DNA of 64,000 nt, taken from the NCBI RefSeq assembly GCF_004522235.1, contig NZ_SDLT01000028.1:1-64000 (forward strand). Reading direction: 5' to 3'. Positions 7,478 to 15,467 of the stretch are shown here, piece after piece (position 1 is the first letter of the stretch; each line of letters starts with the position of its first letter). This stretch comes from Amycolatopsis nivea. GTDB taxonomy: Bacteria; Actinomycetota; Actinomycetes; Mycobacteriales; Pseudonocardiaceae. The notes below the pieces were generated by a model. The model made no database searches. It was given only the letters and a program-made list of their open reading frames with translations, and was not told the origin of the DNA. The translations under genes were made by a program, and so were the position numbers.

Positions 7478-8625
7478 TTCGACACGACCTCCGCGACCTT
7501 GCTGAGCGGCTCGCTCAGCGCGTCGACCGCCGAGGCGAACGCCTTGATCTGGTCCTGGGAGAGTTCGTTGTAGTACTTGAAACCGTCCCCGGAACGGGTC
7601 TTGTCCAGCAGCCCCTGCACGTTCGCGAACTCCTTGTCCAAAGTGGACACCAGGGCCGCGTCGCGCTCCTGGATGATCGGCCGCAGCGCGGCGATCGCGC
7701 CCTTGGAACCGTCGAGGTTGGCCTGGAAGTCCCACAGGTCGGTGTGCGAGAAGGTCTCCTCCTCGCCGGTGATCTTGCCGGTGGCGACCTCGTCCATCAG
7801 GCCCTTCGCGCCGTTCGCCAGGTCCAGCACGCTCAGCTGCAGCGTCTTCGCCTTGGCGACCAGCGCCTTCACGTCGGTGAGCAGCTTGTCCGCGATCTGC
7901 GGGCTGTCCGGCTTCAGCCCGGTGCTCCACAGGTCTTTCTCCAGCCGGTGGAAGCCGGTGAACTGCTGGCCGGGTTCGAGGTCGGCCTCGCGCGCGTCGA
8001 CGGCCGGGTCGAGGTCGCCGAACTTCTCCGCGACAGGCTCGATCCGCTCGTAGAACACGCGGGTGCGCGCGTACTCGGCCTTCGCCTCGTCGACCTTGCC
8101 CGCCTTGACCGCGGCGACGAACTTGGCCGTTTCGGTCTCCAGCGCCGAGCTGTTGTTCTCGACGTAGGTCGCGTAGCTCTTGGTGGCAGCGGCCTTCTGC
8201 GCGCTGGCGCTGTTCTGGCTCTGCGCGCCGCCGGTGACGGTGAAGTCGCCGCGGATGCCGTTGCCGACCATGCCCGGCTTGCACGCCGTCTGGTACTTGC
8301 CCGCGTCCGGGACCTCGACGATGAGCCGCCGGTTCAGCCCCGGCGCGATGTTCTCGACCTCGCCCATGATCCGGTCGCCCTCGGCGTAGAGGTAGAACTC
8401 GGTGACCTTGCTGCCCTTGTTGGCGATCTCGAAGGTCAGGTTGCCCGCGGCAGCGGTCGTCGCCGACACCGAACAGGCGGTGTCGGACGCCTCGACCTTG
8501 ATCGGCCCGCCCGCGGCCGCGCCGGAGGGACCGGACGCGGAGTTCGTGCTGTCGCAGGCGGTCAGCGCCACGAGGGCGCCGAGGCCGGTGAGCACAGCCG
8601 TCGAGGTTTTGCGGAACTGGGGCAC
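7474..8625 (-). CDS. efeO: Iron uptake system lipoprotein EfeO (cupredoxin + M75)
   Basis: Periplasmic-side iron-binding component, 383 residues. A lipoprotein signal ends at the lipobox Cys (LVALTAC). A cupredoxin-like domain follows (VKVEAS region to about residue 145, with Cys in TACSVSA and CKPGMVGNGIRGDF). The C-terminal M75/imelysin-like domain has the characteristic HxxE motif in GFHRLEKDLW. I chose the GTG at 8625 because AAGGAG lies five bases upstream; a GTG at 8631 overlapping the efeU stop is the alternative. Known EfeO proteins bind Fe2+/Fe3+ and hand it to the EfeU permease. Confidence 0.95.
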   Translation of the reverse strand: MPQFRKTSTAVLTGLGALVALTACDSTNSASGPSGAAAGGPIKVEASDTACSVSATTAAAGNLTFEIANKGSKVTEFYLYAEGDRIMGEVENIAPGLNRRLIVEVPDAGKYQTACKPGMVGNGIRGDFTVTGGAQSQNSASAQKAAATKSYATYVENNSSALETETAKFVAAVKAGKVDEAKAEYARTRVFYERIEPVAEKFGDLDPAVDAREADLEPGQQFTGFHRLEKDLWSTGLKPDSPQIADKLLTDVKALVAKAKTLQLSVLDLANGAKGLMDEVATGKITGEEETFSHTDLWDFQANLDGSKGAIAALRPIIQERDAALVSTLDKEFANVQGLLDKTRSGDGFKYYNELSQDQIKAFASAVDALSEPLSKVAEVVSK

Positions 8626-8627
8626 GA

Positions 8628-9479
8628 TCACTCCTTGGCGGCGGCCGGGGCGGCCGGAGCCGCCTCGGTCTTGTTCTTGCGGGCAGGCTTGAGGAACAGC
8701 GGCAGCACGATCGCCACGTAGGCGACCCACGCGATCGCTTGCAGCACAGTGGTTTGCTGCGAATAGTTGAAGATCCCCTTGAGCAGTGCGCCGTACCAGG
8801 AGGTTTCCGGCAGTGTGCTCGACGCGTCGAAGGCGAGCGTGGTCAGCCCGGGGATGAACCCGGCTTCCTGCAGGTCGTGCAGGCCGTAGCCGAGGACGCC
8901 GGCGGCGACGAACACCAGCAGCACGCCGGTGATGGTGAAGAACTTCGCCAGGTTGAACCGCACCGCGCCGCGGTAGAGCAGGTAGGCGAGCACGACCGCG
9001 GCGGCGATCCCGATCACGAACCCGATCAGCGGCTGCAGGGTGTCGGACTGCGCGGTCTGCACGGCCGAGTAGAAGAACACGGCGGTTTCGAGCCCCTCGC
9101 GACCCACCGCGAGGAACGACAGCAGCAGCACCGCTGCCGGGCCGACCTTGAGCGCGTCCTCCATCTTGCCGCGCAACTCGGCCGCGATGTGCCGGGAAGC
9201 CTTGCGCATCCAGAAGATCATCGCGGTGACGAAGACGACCGCGACGATGGAAAGACTTCCGCCGAGCAGTTCCTGATGCTCGAAACTCAGCTGCGCGGTG
9301 CTGTAGGTGAGGATCGCGCCGACACCGACCGACAGCAGCACCGCCGCGCCGACGCCCGGCCACACGAACCGCAGTGCGTGCCGTCGTTCGGTCTTCACCA
9401 GGAAGGCGACCAGGATGCTGACCACAAGCGCGGCTTCGAGGCCTTCGCGCAGCCCGATGAGCGCGCTGGAAAACACCAC
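8628..9479 (-). CDS. efeU: Ferrous iron permease EfeU (FTR1/OFeT family)
   Basis: Membrane permease of 283 residues with about seven hydrophobic spans. Both family-defining iron-binding motifs REGLE are present (residues 11-15 and 127-131). The start is a GTG with GGAGGG seven bases upstream. It is the first gene of a tight minus-strand operon efeU-efeO-efeB. Two IdeR/DtxR-like boxes lie 37 and 120 bases upstream, so expression should be repressed when iron is plentiful. Confidence 0.96.
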   Translation of the reverse strand: MVFSSALIGLREGLEAALVVSILVAFLVKTERRHALRFVWPGVGAAVLLSVGVGAILTYSTAQLSFEHQELLGGSLSIVAVVFVTAMIFWMRKASRHIAAELRGKMEDALKVGPAAVLLLSFLAVGREGLETAVFFYSAVQTAQSDTLQPLIGFVIGIAAAVVLAYLLYRGAVRFNLAKFFTITGVLLVFVAAGVLGYGLHDLQEAGFIPGLTTLAFDASSTLPETSWYGALLKGIFNYSQQTTVLQAIAWVAYVAIVLPLFLKPARKNKTEAAPAAPAAAKE

Positions 9480-9515
9480 TGTTCAGCCCTCCTTCGACTA
9501 CCTGACCTGATGTTT

Positions 9516-9534
9516 TTAGGTAAGGCTTGCCTGT
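9516..9534. promoter_or_regulatory. IdeR/DtxR-type iron box 1 (efeU-proximal)
   Basis: TTAGGTAAGGCTTGCCTGT matches the actinobacterial iron-box consensus TTAGGTTAGGCTAACCTAA at 14 of 19 positions and has the expected dyad (AGGTAAG-G-CTTGCCT). It lies 37 bases upstream of the efeU start, where bound repressor would block transcription. The box consensus and its role in efe regulation are established; binding here is inferred. Confidence 0.8.
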
Positions 9535-9598
9535 AAGTCCAGAGGGAAGTTCGCTGAGGGGGTCCGGCAAAATGCGCAAAACGGCGTTCTGGTGGGAG

Positions 9599-9617
9599 TT
9601 AGGTTAGGGTAACCGCA
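9599..9617. promoter_or_regulatory. IdeR/DtxR-type iron box 2
   Basis: TTAGGTTAGGGTAACCGCA matches the same consensus at 16 of 19 positions, better than box 1. It lies 120 bases upstream of efeU and 131 bases upstream of the divergent transglycosylase-like gene. It could be a second operator for efe, or mark an iron-controlled promoter of the divergent gene. Confidence 0.72.
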
Positions 9618-9747
9618 GGTCAGGGCGTCGCCGACAGGTCACGTAACGAATTGTGTGACCTGGGCGGCTCGAGCGGGGAGTTAACCATCCGCTTGCCATT
9701 CGCCCAGTCCAGCGTCCCCCGGGCGGGTTCATCAGTAACCTGTCCGA

Positions 9748-10548
9748 GTGGCCGATACCACTCAGCCGACTATTACGCCGTCTCCGGCGGTTCCGCCGCG
9801 CCGCTACCCGAGCCGGATCGCGTTCGCGCTGGGTCTGGTGCTGACCGGGGTCGTGCTGGTGGTGACCATCGGGATCCGGAACCCGAACCCGCCCGCCCCT
9901 CCCGCCGCGGCCGCTCCGCCGCCGGTGGCGACCAAGGCGGAACCGCGCCCGCAACCCGGCTCCGAAGCCCCGCGCGTCGGCTTGGCCGCGCCGCCGGACC
10001 GCCCACTCGTGTCCGACCAAGCGGAACTGGACGCGTGGGCGACCCGGGTCGCCGGGAAGACGCGACTGGACGCGCGGGTGCTCGCCGCGTACGGCCGGGC
10101 GGAAATGTGGATGCAGCGGCAGAAACCGTCGTGCCACCTGTCATGGGCGACGCTTGCGGCGATCGGAAATCTGGCCTTCGGAGCGGAGAAACCCGGCCCG
10201 GACGGCACGTTGACGGTGAAGCCCGGTCCTGCGGAAGGCCCGGACACCGACACCGGAAAACTCGACGGCGACCGCACCGCCGACCACCGCGTCGGCCCGC
10301 TGCGGATCATGCCTGCCGCCTGGCACAAACACGCCCAGCGCGCGAACGGCGACGGCAAAGCCGCGGACCCCCGCAACCTCGACGACGCTGCGTTCACCGC
10401 CGCCCGCTACCTCTGCTCCGGCGACGACGACCTGGGCGCCCCGGCGGGCTGGTGGAAAGCGATGCTGCTCTACAACCCGGCGGTCAACTACGTGCAGGAC
10501 GTCTTCACCGCGGCGGACTCGTACGCGGCCGAGAGCGTGGCGCCCTGA
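9748..10548 (+). CDS. Transglycosylase-fold (MltB/SLT_2-like) membrane protein lacking the catalytic Glu
   Basis: Protein of 266 residues with a short cytoplasmic N-terminus, one membrane anchor (about 24-43), a Pro-rich linker and a lytic-transglycosylase-like domain. It is clearly a paralogue of the gene at 15468-17141: shared blocks include SCH-x-x-WA near residue 130, VGP-x-x-x-x-PA-x-W, NGDGKA-DP-NL-D, and AARYLCSG. In the paralogue the catalytic Glu sits in SIGRIESDH; here the aligned stretch is AIGNLAFGA, with Ala143 in place of Glu. Hydrolysis of peptidoglycan is therefore unlikely, and the protein may bind glycan or regulate. The GTG start is fixed by the short distance to the upstream promoter region. 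Confidence 0.75.
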   Translation: MADTTQPTITPSPAVPPRRYPSRIAFALGLVLTGVVLVVTIGIRNPNPPAPPAAAAPPPVATKAEPRPQPGSEAPRVGLAAPPDRPLVSDQAELDAWATRVAGKTRLDARVLAAYGRAEMWMQRQKPSCHLSWATLAAIGNLAFGAEKPGPDGTLTVKPGPAEGPDTDTGKLDGDRTADHRVGPLRIMPAAWHKHAQRANGDGKAADPRNLDDAAFTAARYLCSGDDDLGAPAGWWKAMLLYNPAVNYVQDVFTAADSYAAESVAP

Positions 10549-10768
10549 GCTGGCTGGGTCGGTCGGCGGAGGCTTGTTCGCTTCGGCCGGTTCCCTGTGC
10601 GGCGGCGAGTGTGGAGCGTCGAGCTGCCTGCGTCGGTCGGCCGAGGCATGTTCGCTTCGGCCGGTTCCTTGTGCGGCGGCGAGTGTGGAGGATTGAGCTG
10701 GCTGGGTGGGTCGGCGGAGGCTTGTTCGCTTCGGCCGGTTCCCTGTGCGGCGGCGCGCGTGGAGCGTT
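10547..10768. repeat. Three tandem copies of a 74-bp repeat
   Basis: Units 10547-10620, 10621-10694 and 10695-10768 are about 90 percent identical, each beginning GAGCTGSCTGSGT and containing GTTCGCTTCGGCCGGTTCC. A fourth partial unit starts at 10769 and diverges after some 17 bases. The unit length is not a multiple of three, so the array does not encode a protein repeat in one frame. It begins on the last bases of the upstream gene's stop codon. Confidence 0.85.
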
Positions 10769-11008
10769 GAGCTGGCTGGGTCGGTGGCGGTTCGGCCAGC
10801 CTGCCTCGATTCGGCACGGGCCGTCTGGCTGGCGGTCGCTGATCGGCGGCCGAAGCAGCTCGCCCGTGGCCTGTCTGCGCGCGGCACTCCGTGCTGCCAC
10901 GCTCAGCGGTCGAGCGCGCCCCTGCCTCCGCGCCCGTCGCGTGCTTCCTCAGAACAATTCGGTCCCGGCGAGCGGCCGGAACCGTGGCCTGCTCGGCAAA
11001 ATCGGGAG
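10769..11008. other. Intergenic region after the 74-bp repeats
   Basis: About 240 bases following the tandem array up to the stop of the small membrane protein gene. I see a degenerate fourth repeat start and otherwise no gene, clear promoter or strong terminator. Confidence 0.4.
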
Positions 11009-11191
11009 TTAGTGCGTCGACAGAGCGGCGCTCACTCGCACCGGCTTCTGCGGCAGAGTCTCGGTGCGCACGGGCTGTTTGCGCGGCTGGACCGGGTGGC
11101 GTTCGTTGAATTCCACGAGCGCCGGCGCCAGCGCCATCAGCACCAGCACGAGCAGCCCGGCGGTCGCTCCGATCACGGTCAGCGCGGTCAT
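11009..11191 (-). CDS. Small single-span membrane protein
   Basis: A 60-residue protein consisting of an N-terminal membrane span (about residues 4-27, TVIGATAGLLVLVLMALAPA) and a short basic tail rich in Pro, Gln and Lys. A strong ribosome binding site (AGAGGAGG) five bases before the ATG supports a real gene. No family is recognised. It stands alone between the repeat array and the TPR gene. Confidence 0.6.
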   Translation of the reverse strand: MTALTVIGATAGLLVLVLMALAPALVEFNERHPVQPRKQPVRTETLPQKPVRVSAALSTH

Positions 11192-11397
11192 GTCGGCCTC
11201 CTCTAATCGCTCTCTGTGATGACACCAAGGATCGCGCTTCGCCCGGTCTGCCCGGATCGGCCGACTGGCCGAGCCGGGTCGCCGGATGGCCAGGCTTCCC
11301 CGTTGCCCTGTTCACTTCAGAAGACGCGCCGGGGCCGTGCTGGATCCGGCGGTTGCACGCGAGTGCCTCCGCGGGTGCACGTTCGGGACACGCGGGC

Positions 11398-11802
11398 TCA
11401 GCGGTCGCTCAGCGTGATCCTCGCCCTGACCTCGCTGATCGCCTCGAGATACTCCGGCACCGGGTTCATCGCCGACGCCATCCGCAGTTGTGCGAGCGCC
11501 TCGGCCAAACGGCCGAGGCGCTGGAGGGTGCGGCCGAGCACGAACCGGGCGTAGTGATCGGTGGGGTCCAGTTCCAGGACGCGGGTGAAGGCGCGTTCGG
11601 CGCGGCGCAGCTGGGCGGAGTGGAAGTACGCGCGGCCGGCGAGCAGGTGCACGCTCGGCTTGTCCGGCTCGTCGGCGAGCAGGGGTTCCAGCTCTTTGAG
11701 CGCGTCGAGCGGACGTCGCCGCGCGACCAGATGCTCGGCGTTGCGGAACCTGCGGAAGCGCGATTCGCCGTCGGGTTCGGGGGCTGCTGCGGCGTCCGTC
11801 AT
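11398..11802 (-). CDS. Tetratricopeptide-repeat protein
   Basis: A 134-residue cytosolic protein made of two to three TPR helix pairs (LVARRRPLDALKELEPLL; VHLLAGRAYFHSAQLRRAERAF; ARFVLGRTLQRLGRLAEALAQL), a protein-protein interaction scaffold. I chose the ATG at 11802 (MTDAAAA); a longer frame from 11874 would overlap the divergent VOC gene start and adds residues with no TPR character. It is divergent from the VOC-family gene. The partner protein is unknown. Confidence 0.75.
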   Translation of the reverse strand: MTDAAAAPEPDGESRFRRFRNAEHLVARRRPLDALKELEPLLADEPDKPSVHLLAGRAYFHSAQLRRAERAFTRVLELDPTDHYARFVLGRTLQRLGRLAEALAQLRMASAMNPVPEYLEAISEVRARITLSDR

Positions 11803-11872
11803 GGTCGCTTCACGATACCGGCGCGGAGGGCGTTGCACGACCGTCAGACGAGTCGTGATGGACTGTTCCGCC

Positions 11873-12364
11873 ATGAGCAGCGATCAGGAACCCGATTACG
11901 TGGGACTGGCGCCGTACCTCTACTACAGCGATGCGACCGCCGCGCTCGCGTGGCTGACCAGGGTGTTCGGCTTCACCGAGGAAGTCCGTTTCGAGGACGG
12001 GTCCGGCGAGGTTTTCCAGGCGACGCTGCGCGCCGGCGACGCGCGTCTGCAGCTGGCCGGGGTCGGTCCCGAATACTGGGAGGCCAAGGGCGTCGAGGGG
12101 CCGGTCGGGCAGTTGAACGTCGTGTACGTGACCGACGTCGACGCGCAGCACGAGCGCGTGTCCGCGGCGCTCGGCGAGGACGCCGCGCCGGAACCGCCCC
12201 AGGACCAGCCTTACGGCGCGCGGATCTTCACCGTGGCCGATCCGGGCGGCAACAGCTGGACGTTCTGGCAGCAGGTGACCGATCAGGTCGAGCTGCCGTC
12301 GGGGTGGCGCGAGGTCCGGCCGGAGGACCAGGACGCCGAGGAGAACGGCGAAGTGCCCGGCTGA
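11873..12364 (+). CDS. VOC-family (glyoxalase/bleomycin-resistance-like) protein
   Basis: A 163-residue protein with the paired beta-alpha-beta-beta-beta fold of the vicinal-oxygen-chelate family. The N-terminal half reads APYLYYSDATAALAWLTRVFGF and the C-terminal half ends with the typical FTVADPGGNSWTFWQ. This subfamily (PhnB/YdeM-like) includes dioxygenases, isomerases and binding proteins, so the activity cannot be named. A start at the ATG 15 bases upstream (11858) is possible. Confidence 0.8.
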   Translation: MSSDQEPDYVGLAPYLYYSDATAALAWLTRVFGFTEEVRFEDGSGEVFQATLRAGDARLQLAGVGPEYWEAKGVEGPVGQLNVVYVTDVDAQHERVSAALGEDAAPEPPQDQPYGARIFTVADPGGNSWTFWQQVTDQVELPSGWREVRPEDQDAEENGEVPG

Positions 12365-12479
12365 GCTGGAGAACACGCAGCGGAACGGCCCCGCACCGGC
12401 CTGGCCTCCAACGGGTGAACCCGCTGGGCGGTTACTCTGGGCGGCGTCACCGCAGGCACGACCCACCAAGGAGCAGAGC

Positions 12480-13766
12480 GTGGCTCTCATCGAGCAGGTA
12501 GGCGCGCGCGAGATTCTCGATTCGCGCGGGAACCCGACCGTCGAGGTGGAGGTGGCGCTCGACGACGGCACGCTGGCCCGTGCGGCGGTGCCGTCCGGGG
12601 CGTCGACCGGCGAGCACGAAGCGGTCGAACTGCGCGACGGGGACACCGGCCGCTACAACGGCAAGGGCGTGGAGCGCGCGGTCGCCGCGGTGCTCGACGA
12701 GATCGGCCCGGACCTGGTCGGCGTCGACGCGGTCGACCAGCGGATCGTCGACCAGAAGCTGGTGGACCTCGACGGCACGCCCGCGAAGTCGCGGCTGGGC
12801 GCGAACGCGATCCTCGGCGTTTCGCTCGCCGTCGCGAAGGCCGCCTCGGAATCGTCCGAACTGGAGCTGTTCCGCTACCTCGGCGGGCCGAACGCGCACG
12901 TGCTGCCGGTGCCGATGCTGAACATCCTCAACGGCGGTGCGCACGCCGACACCGACGTCGACATCCAGGAATTCATGATCGCGCCGATCGGCGCGGAGTC
13001 GTTCCGCGAGGCGCTGCGCTGGGGCACCGAGGTGTACCACGCGCTGAAGGGCGTGCTGAAGAGCCGCGGCCTGGCCACCGGCCTCGGCGACGAGGGCGGT
13101 TTCGCGCCGAGCCTCTCCAACAACCGCGAGGCGCTCGACCTGATCCTCGCCGCGATCGAGAAGGCCGGCTACGCGCCGGGCCGTGACGTCGCGCTCGCGC
13201 TGGACGTCGCCGCGACCGAGTTCTACTCCGACGGCGCCTACACCTTCGAGGGTTCGAAGCGCAGCGCGGAGCAGATGTCCGCGTACTACGGCGAACTGCT
13301 GCGCGACTACCCGCTGGTGTCCATCGAGGACCCGCTGAGCGAGGACGACTGGGACGGCTGGGTCCAGCTGACCTCCGAGATCGGCGACAAGGTCCAGCTC
13401 GTCGGCGACGACCTGTTCGTCACCAACCCGGACCGGCTCGAGGAGGGCATCACCCGCCGCGCGGCGAACGCGCTGCTGGTGAAGGTCAACCAGATCGGCA
13501 CGCTGTCGGAGACGCTGGACGCGGTGTCGCTGGCCACGTCGTACGGCTACAAGTCGATGATGAGCCACCGGTCCGGCGAGACCGAGGACACCTTCATCGC
13601 CGACCTCGCGGTCGCGACCGGCGTCGGCCAGATCAAGACCGGCGCCCCGGCCCGCGGCGAGCGGATCGCGAAGTACAACCAGCTCCTGCGCATCGAGGAA
13701 ACCCTCGCGGACGCCGCGCGCTACGCCGGCGACCTCGCCTTCCCGCGGTTCAGCGCGGAGGCCTGA
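12480..13766 (+). CDS. eno: Enolase (phosphopyruvate hydratase)
   Basis: Glycolytic enzyme of 428 residues that interconverts 2-phosphoglycerate and phosphoenolpyruvate in the cytosol and can be part of the RNA degradosome. Signature regions are complete: ARQILDSRGNPT-like N-terminus (AREILDSRGNPTVEVEV), DEGGFAPSL, SIEDPLSEDDWDGW, the catalytic Lys in LLVKVNQIGTL, and SHRSGETEDTFIADL followed by KTGAPARGER. GTG start with AAGGAG upstream. It is followed seven bases later by the FtsB-like gene, the usual actinobacterial arrangement. Confidence 0.98.
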   Translation: MALIEQVGAREILDSRGNPTVEVEVALDDGTLARAAVPSGASTGEHEAVELRDGDTGRYNGKGVERAVAAVLDEIGPDLVGVDAVDQRIVDQKLVDLDGTPAKSRLGANAILGVSLAVAKAASESSELELFRYLGGPNAHVLPVPMLNILNGGAHADTDVDIQEFMIAPIGAESFREALRWGTEVYHALKGVLKSRGLATGLGDEGGFAPSLSNNREALDLILAAIEKAGYAPGRDVALALDVAATEFYSDGAYTFEGSKRSAEQMSAYYGELLRDYPLVSIEDPLSEDDWDGWVQLTSEIGDKVQLVGDDLFVTNPDRLEEGITRRAANALLVKVNQIGTLSETLDAVSLATSYGYKSMMSHRSGETEDTFIADLAVATGVGQIKTGAPARGERIAKYNQLLRIEETLADAARYAGDLAFPRFSAEA

Positions 13767-13773
13767 GGGGCAC

Positions 13774-14325
13774 ATGGCCGACCGGGGGAGGGCGCGCAGC
13801 CGCCGCGGCGGCCGGGCAGCGGGAAGCGGGTCCAGCAGGGCCCGCCGTCCCGCGTCGGCCCGGCGCCGCACCGGCGCGGGCACGACGGAGACGACCAGGG
13901 CCCGGCTGCGCCGCGGCCTGGCGGCGAAACGCGCCTCCGGTGCGGCCAAAGTGCTCGGCATGTCGACCACCCGGCGCGCCGCCGTGGTGGCGATCGTGGT
14001 GTGCGCACTGGCGTTCACCGTCGCGGTCCCGTTGCGCACCTACCTCTCCCAGCGCTCCGAGGTCCGCGACCAGGAAGCGCAGCTCGCCCAGCTCCAGCAC
14101 GAGGTCGCTCAGCTGCGCGACCGCAAAGCCCAGCTGAGCGACCCGGCCCAGATCGAGGCGGAAGCCCGCCGCCGGCTCCGGTACGTGAAACCGGGCGAGA
14201 CCCCGTGGATGGTCCAGCTGCCCGAGGACCAGCCCGGTTCGCCGACGGCTGCCCAGCCTGGGCAGCAGCCCGCTCCGCAGGCGCCCTGGTACGAGAACCT
14301 GTGGGCGCAGGTTTCCGGGGGCTGA
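13774..14325 (+). CDS. ftsB: FtsB/DivIC-family septum formation initiator
   Basis: Divisome protein of 183 residues. A long basic Arg/Ala/Gly-rich cytoplasmic N-terminus (1-66) precedes one membrane span (about 67-86), an external coiled coil (about 90-125, with heptads in QEAQLAQLQHEVAQLRDRKAQL) and the family signature ARRRLRYVKPGETPWMV; the tail is Pro/Gln-rich. In the FtsQLB complex it helps trigger septal peptidoglycan synthesis. The position directly after eno is conserved in actinobacteria, which supports the call. Confidence 0.9.
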   Translation: MADRGRARSRRGGRAAGSGSSRARRPASARRRTGAGTTETTRARLRRGLAAKRASGAAKVLGMSTTRRAAVVAIVVCALAFTVAVPLRTYLSQRSEVRDQEAQLAQLQHEVAQLRDRKAQLSDPAQIEAEARRRLRYVKPGETPWMVQLPEDQPGSPTAAQPGQQPAPQAPWYENLWAQVSGG

Positions 14326-14721
14326 GGTGCCTGGCCGGGTGCGGCTTTTGCGCGCGGCCGCTTGCTGGCGGTTGGTTGGGGCTGCTGATCGGCTGAGGTT
14401 GGTGGCTGGGCGAGCCTCACTGGCTGGGTGAGGTTGGTGCCTGGCGGGGTTCACTGGCCGGGCGTGGTCGTTGACCGGGCTGGACCGTTGACGAGGCTTT
14501 TTCGGCCAGGTGCAGGACGACTTCCGCGCCTTCCGGATGCTTGATCGCTGTCGCGGCGAGTTGAGCCTTGGGCGTGACCGTTGACGGGCGCCGTGCTTGA
14601 GGCTCTGATCTTCGATCGGCGTTTCTGATTCTCCTTTCTCTCCGACGGCTTGATTTCGTGGCGAAGCTTCGACTGCCTTCCACGCTAACCACATCGGAAG
14701 GGCGGCGGAGGGAGATGCGGC
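14326..14721. other. Intergenic region with imperfect GCTGG-rich repeats
   Basis: About 400 bases between ftsB and the DnaA-box pair. The first half (about 14330-14490) is made of imperfect repeats such as GGTTGGTGGCTGGGCGAGC and GGCTGGGTGAGGTTGGTGCC. Frames on both strands are low-complexity and have no convincing start, so I see no gene. The last part presumably carries the promoter of the DUF501 gene. Confidence 0.45.
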
Positions 14722-14757
14722 GAGTTGTCCACACGGTGTGCCGGTTGTGGACAACTC
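14722..14757. promoter_or_regulatory. Inverted pair of consensus DnaA boxes
   Basis: GAGTTGTCCACA (14722-14733) and TGTGGACAACTC (14746-14757) form a perfect 12-bp inverted repeat with a 12-base spacer. Each arm contains the exact actinobacterial DnaA box TTGTCCACA. The pair is intergenic, 58 bases before the DUF501 start. It could bind DnaA, titrate it, or regulate transcription. No dnaA or dnaN gene is nearby, so this is not the canonical chromosomal origin. Confidence 0.65.
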
Positions 14758-14815
14758 GGCCGTTTCGGCGGAGGTCGCGAGGGGGTGGCCGGACGGCGGC
14801 ATTAGCCTGGAGAGC

Positions 14816-15328
14816 GTGAACAGCAGCACGGAGACACCCCGATTCGAGCCCGTCACCGATGCCGACCGGGAGGTCATCGCGCAGCAGCTTGGACGCCCGC
14901 CGCGGGCTTTGCGGGCGGTGGCCGCGCGGTGTCCCAGCGGGCATCCTTCGGTGGTCCAGACCAGTCCGCGATTGGAGAACGGCACGCCGTTCCCGACGTT
15001 GTATTACTTGACCTGCCCTCGGTTGACGTCGATGGTGGGCACGCTGGAAGCGTCCGGCGTGATGAAGGAGATGACCGAACGGCTCACCACCGACCCGGAA
15101 CTCGCGGCGACCTACCAGCGCACGCACGAGACGTACCTCGCTGAGCGGGATGCCATCGAGTCGCTCGGCACCCAGGTGACCGCGGGCGGGATGCCCGGGC
15201 GGGTGAAATGCCTGCACGTCCACCTCGCGCACACGCTCGCGGCCGGACCCGGGGTGAACCCGTTCGGCGACGAGACCCTCGCCTGGGTCCGCGAACAGGG
15301 CTGGCCGACGGGCGACTGCGCCGGGTAA
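14816..15328 (+). CDS. DUF501 family protein
   Basis: A 170-residue protein of the DUF501 family, conserved in actinobacteria downstream of eno and ftsB. Family blocks are present: QQLGRPPRALRAVAARCPSG, LENGTPFPTLYYLTCPRL, the middle helical part, and VKCLHVHLAHTLA-GPGVNP with conserved Cys and His that could bind a metal. GTG start at 14816; residues upstream in frame are non-conserved. The ppx gene that usually follows is here separated by 4.4 kb containing a transglycosylase, a regulator and two dehydrogenases. The function is unknown. Confidence 0.88.
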   Translation: MNSSTETPRFEPVTDADREVIAQQLGRPPRALRAVAARCPSGHPSVVQTSPRLENGTPFPTLYYLTCPRLTSMVGTLEASGVMKEMTERLTTDPELAATYQRTHETYLAERDAIESLGTQVTAGGMPGRVKCLHVHLAHTLAAGPGVNPFGDETLAWVREQGWPTGDCAG

Positions 15329-15467
15329 CGCTCCGGTCTCGGGCGCGGATAGGCACAGCAGAGGCCGGTGCCCGCCTGGGTGGGAATGCTTCGCGGCGCG
15401 CACCGGAGCTTCACACCGAGCAGGCGAGCCCGAGTGCACCGCCGGGCGGGCCGGGGAGGGGCGGAAA

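Noticed and set aside
10547..10768. CRISPR array
   Set aside because: The three units are directly adjacent with no unique spacers, units are 74 bp, and no cas genes are present.
10488..11315. Minus-strand frames across the 74-bp repeats that look like repeat proteins
   Set aside because: The unit is 74 bases, so any frame shifts at each copy, and there is no convincing start site.
12447..14039. A 530-codon open frame antisense to eno and ftsB
   Set aside because: It mirrors the third-position GC bias of eno, has no ribosome binding site, and encodes a His/Arg/Val-rich product with no domain; eno on the other strand is certain.
14722..14757. Chromosomal replication origin
   Set aside because: Only two DnaA boxes and no AT-rich unwinding element, dnaA, dnaN or gyr genes nearby.
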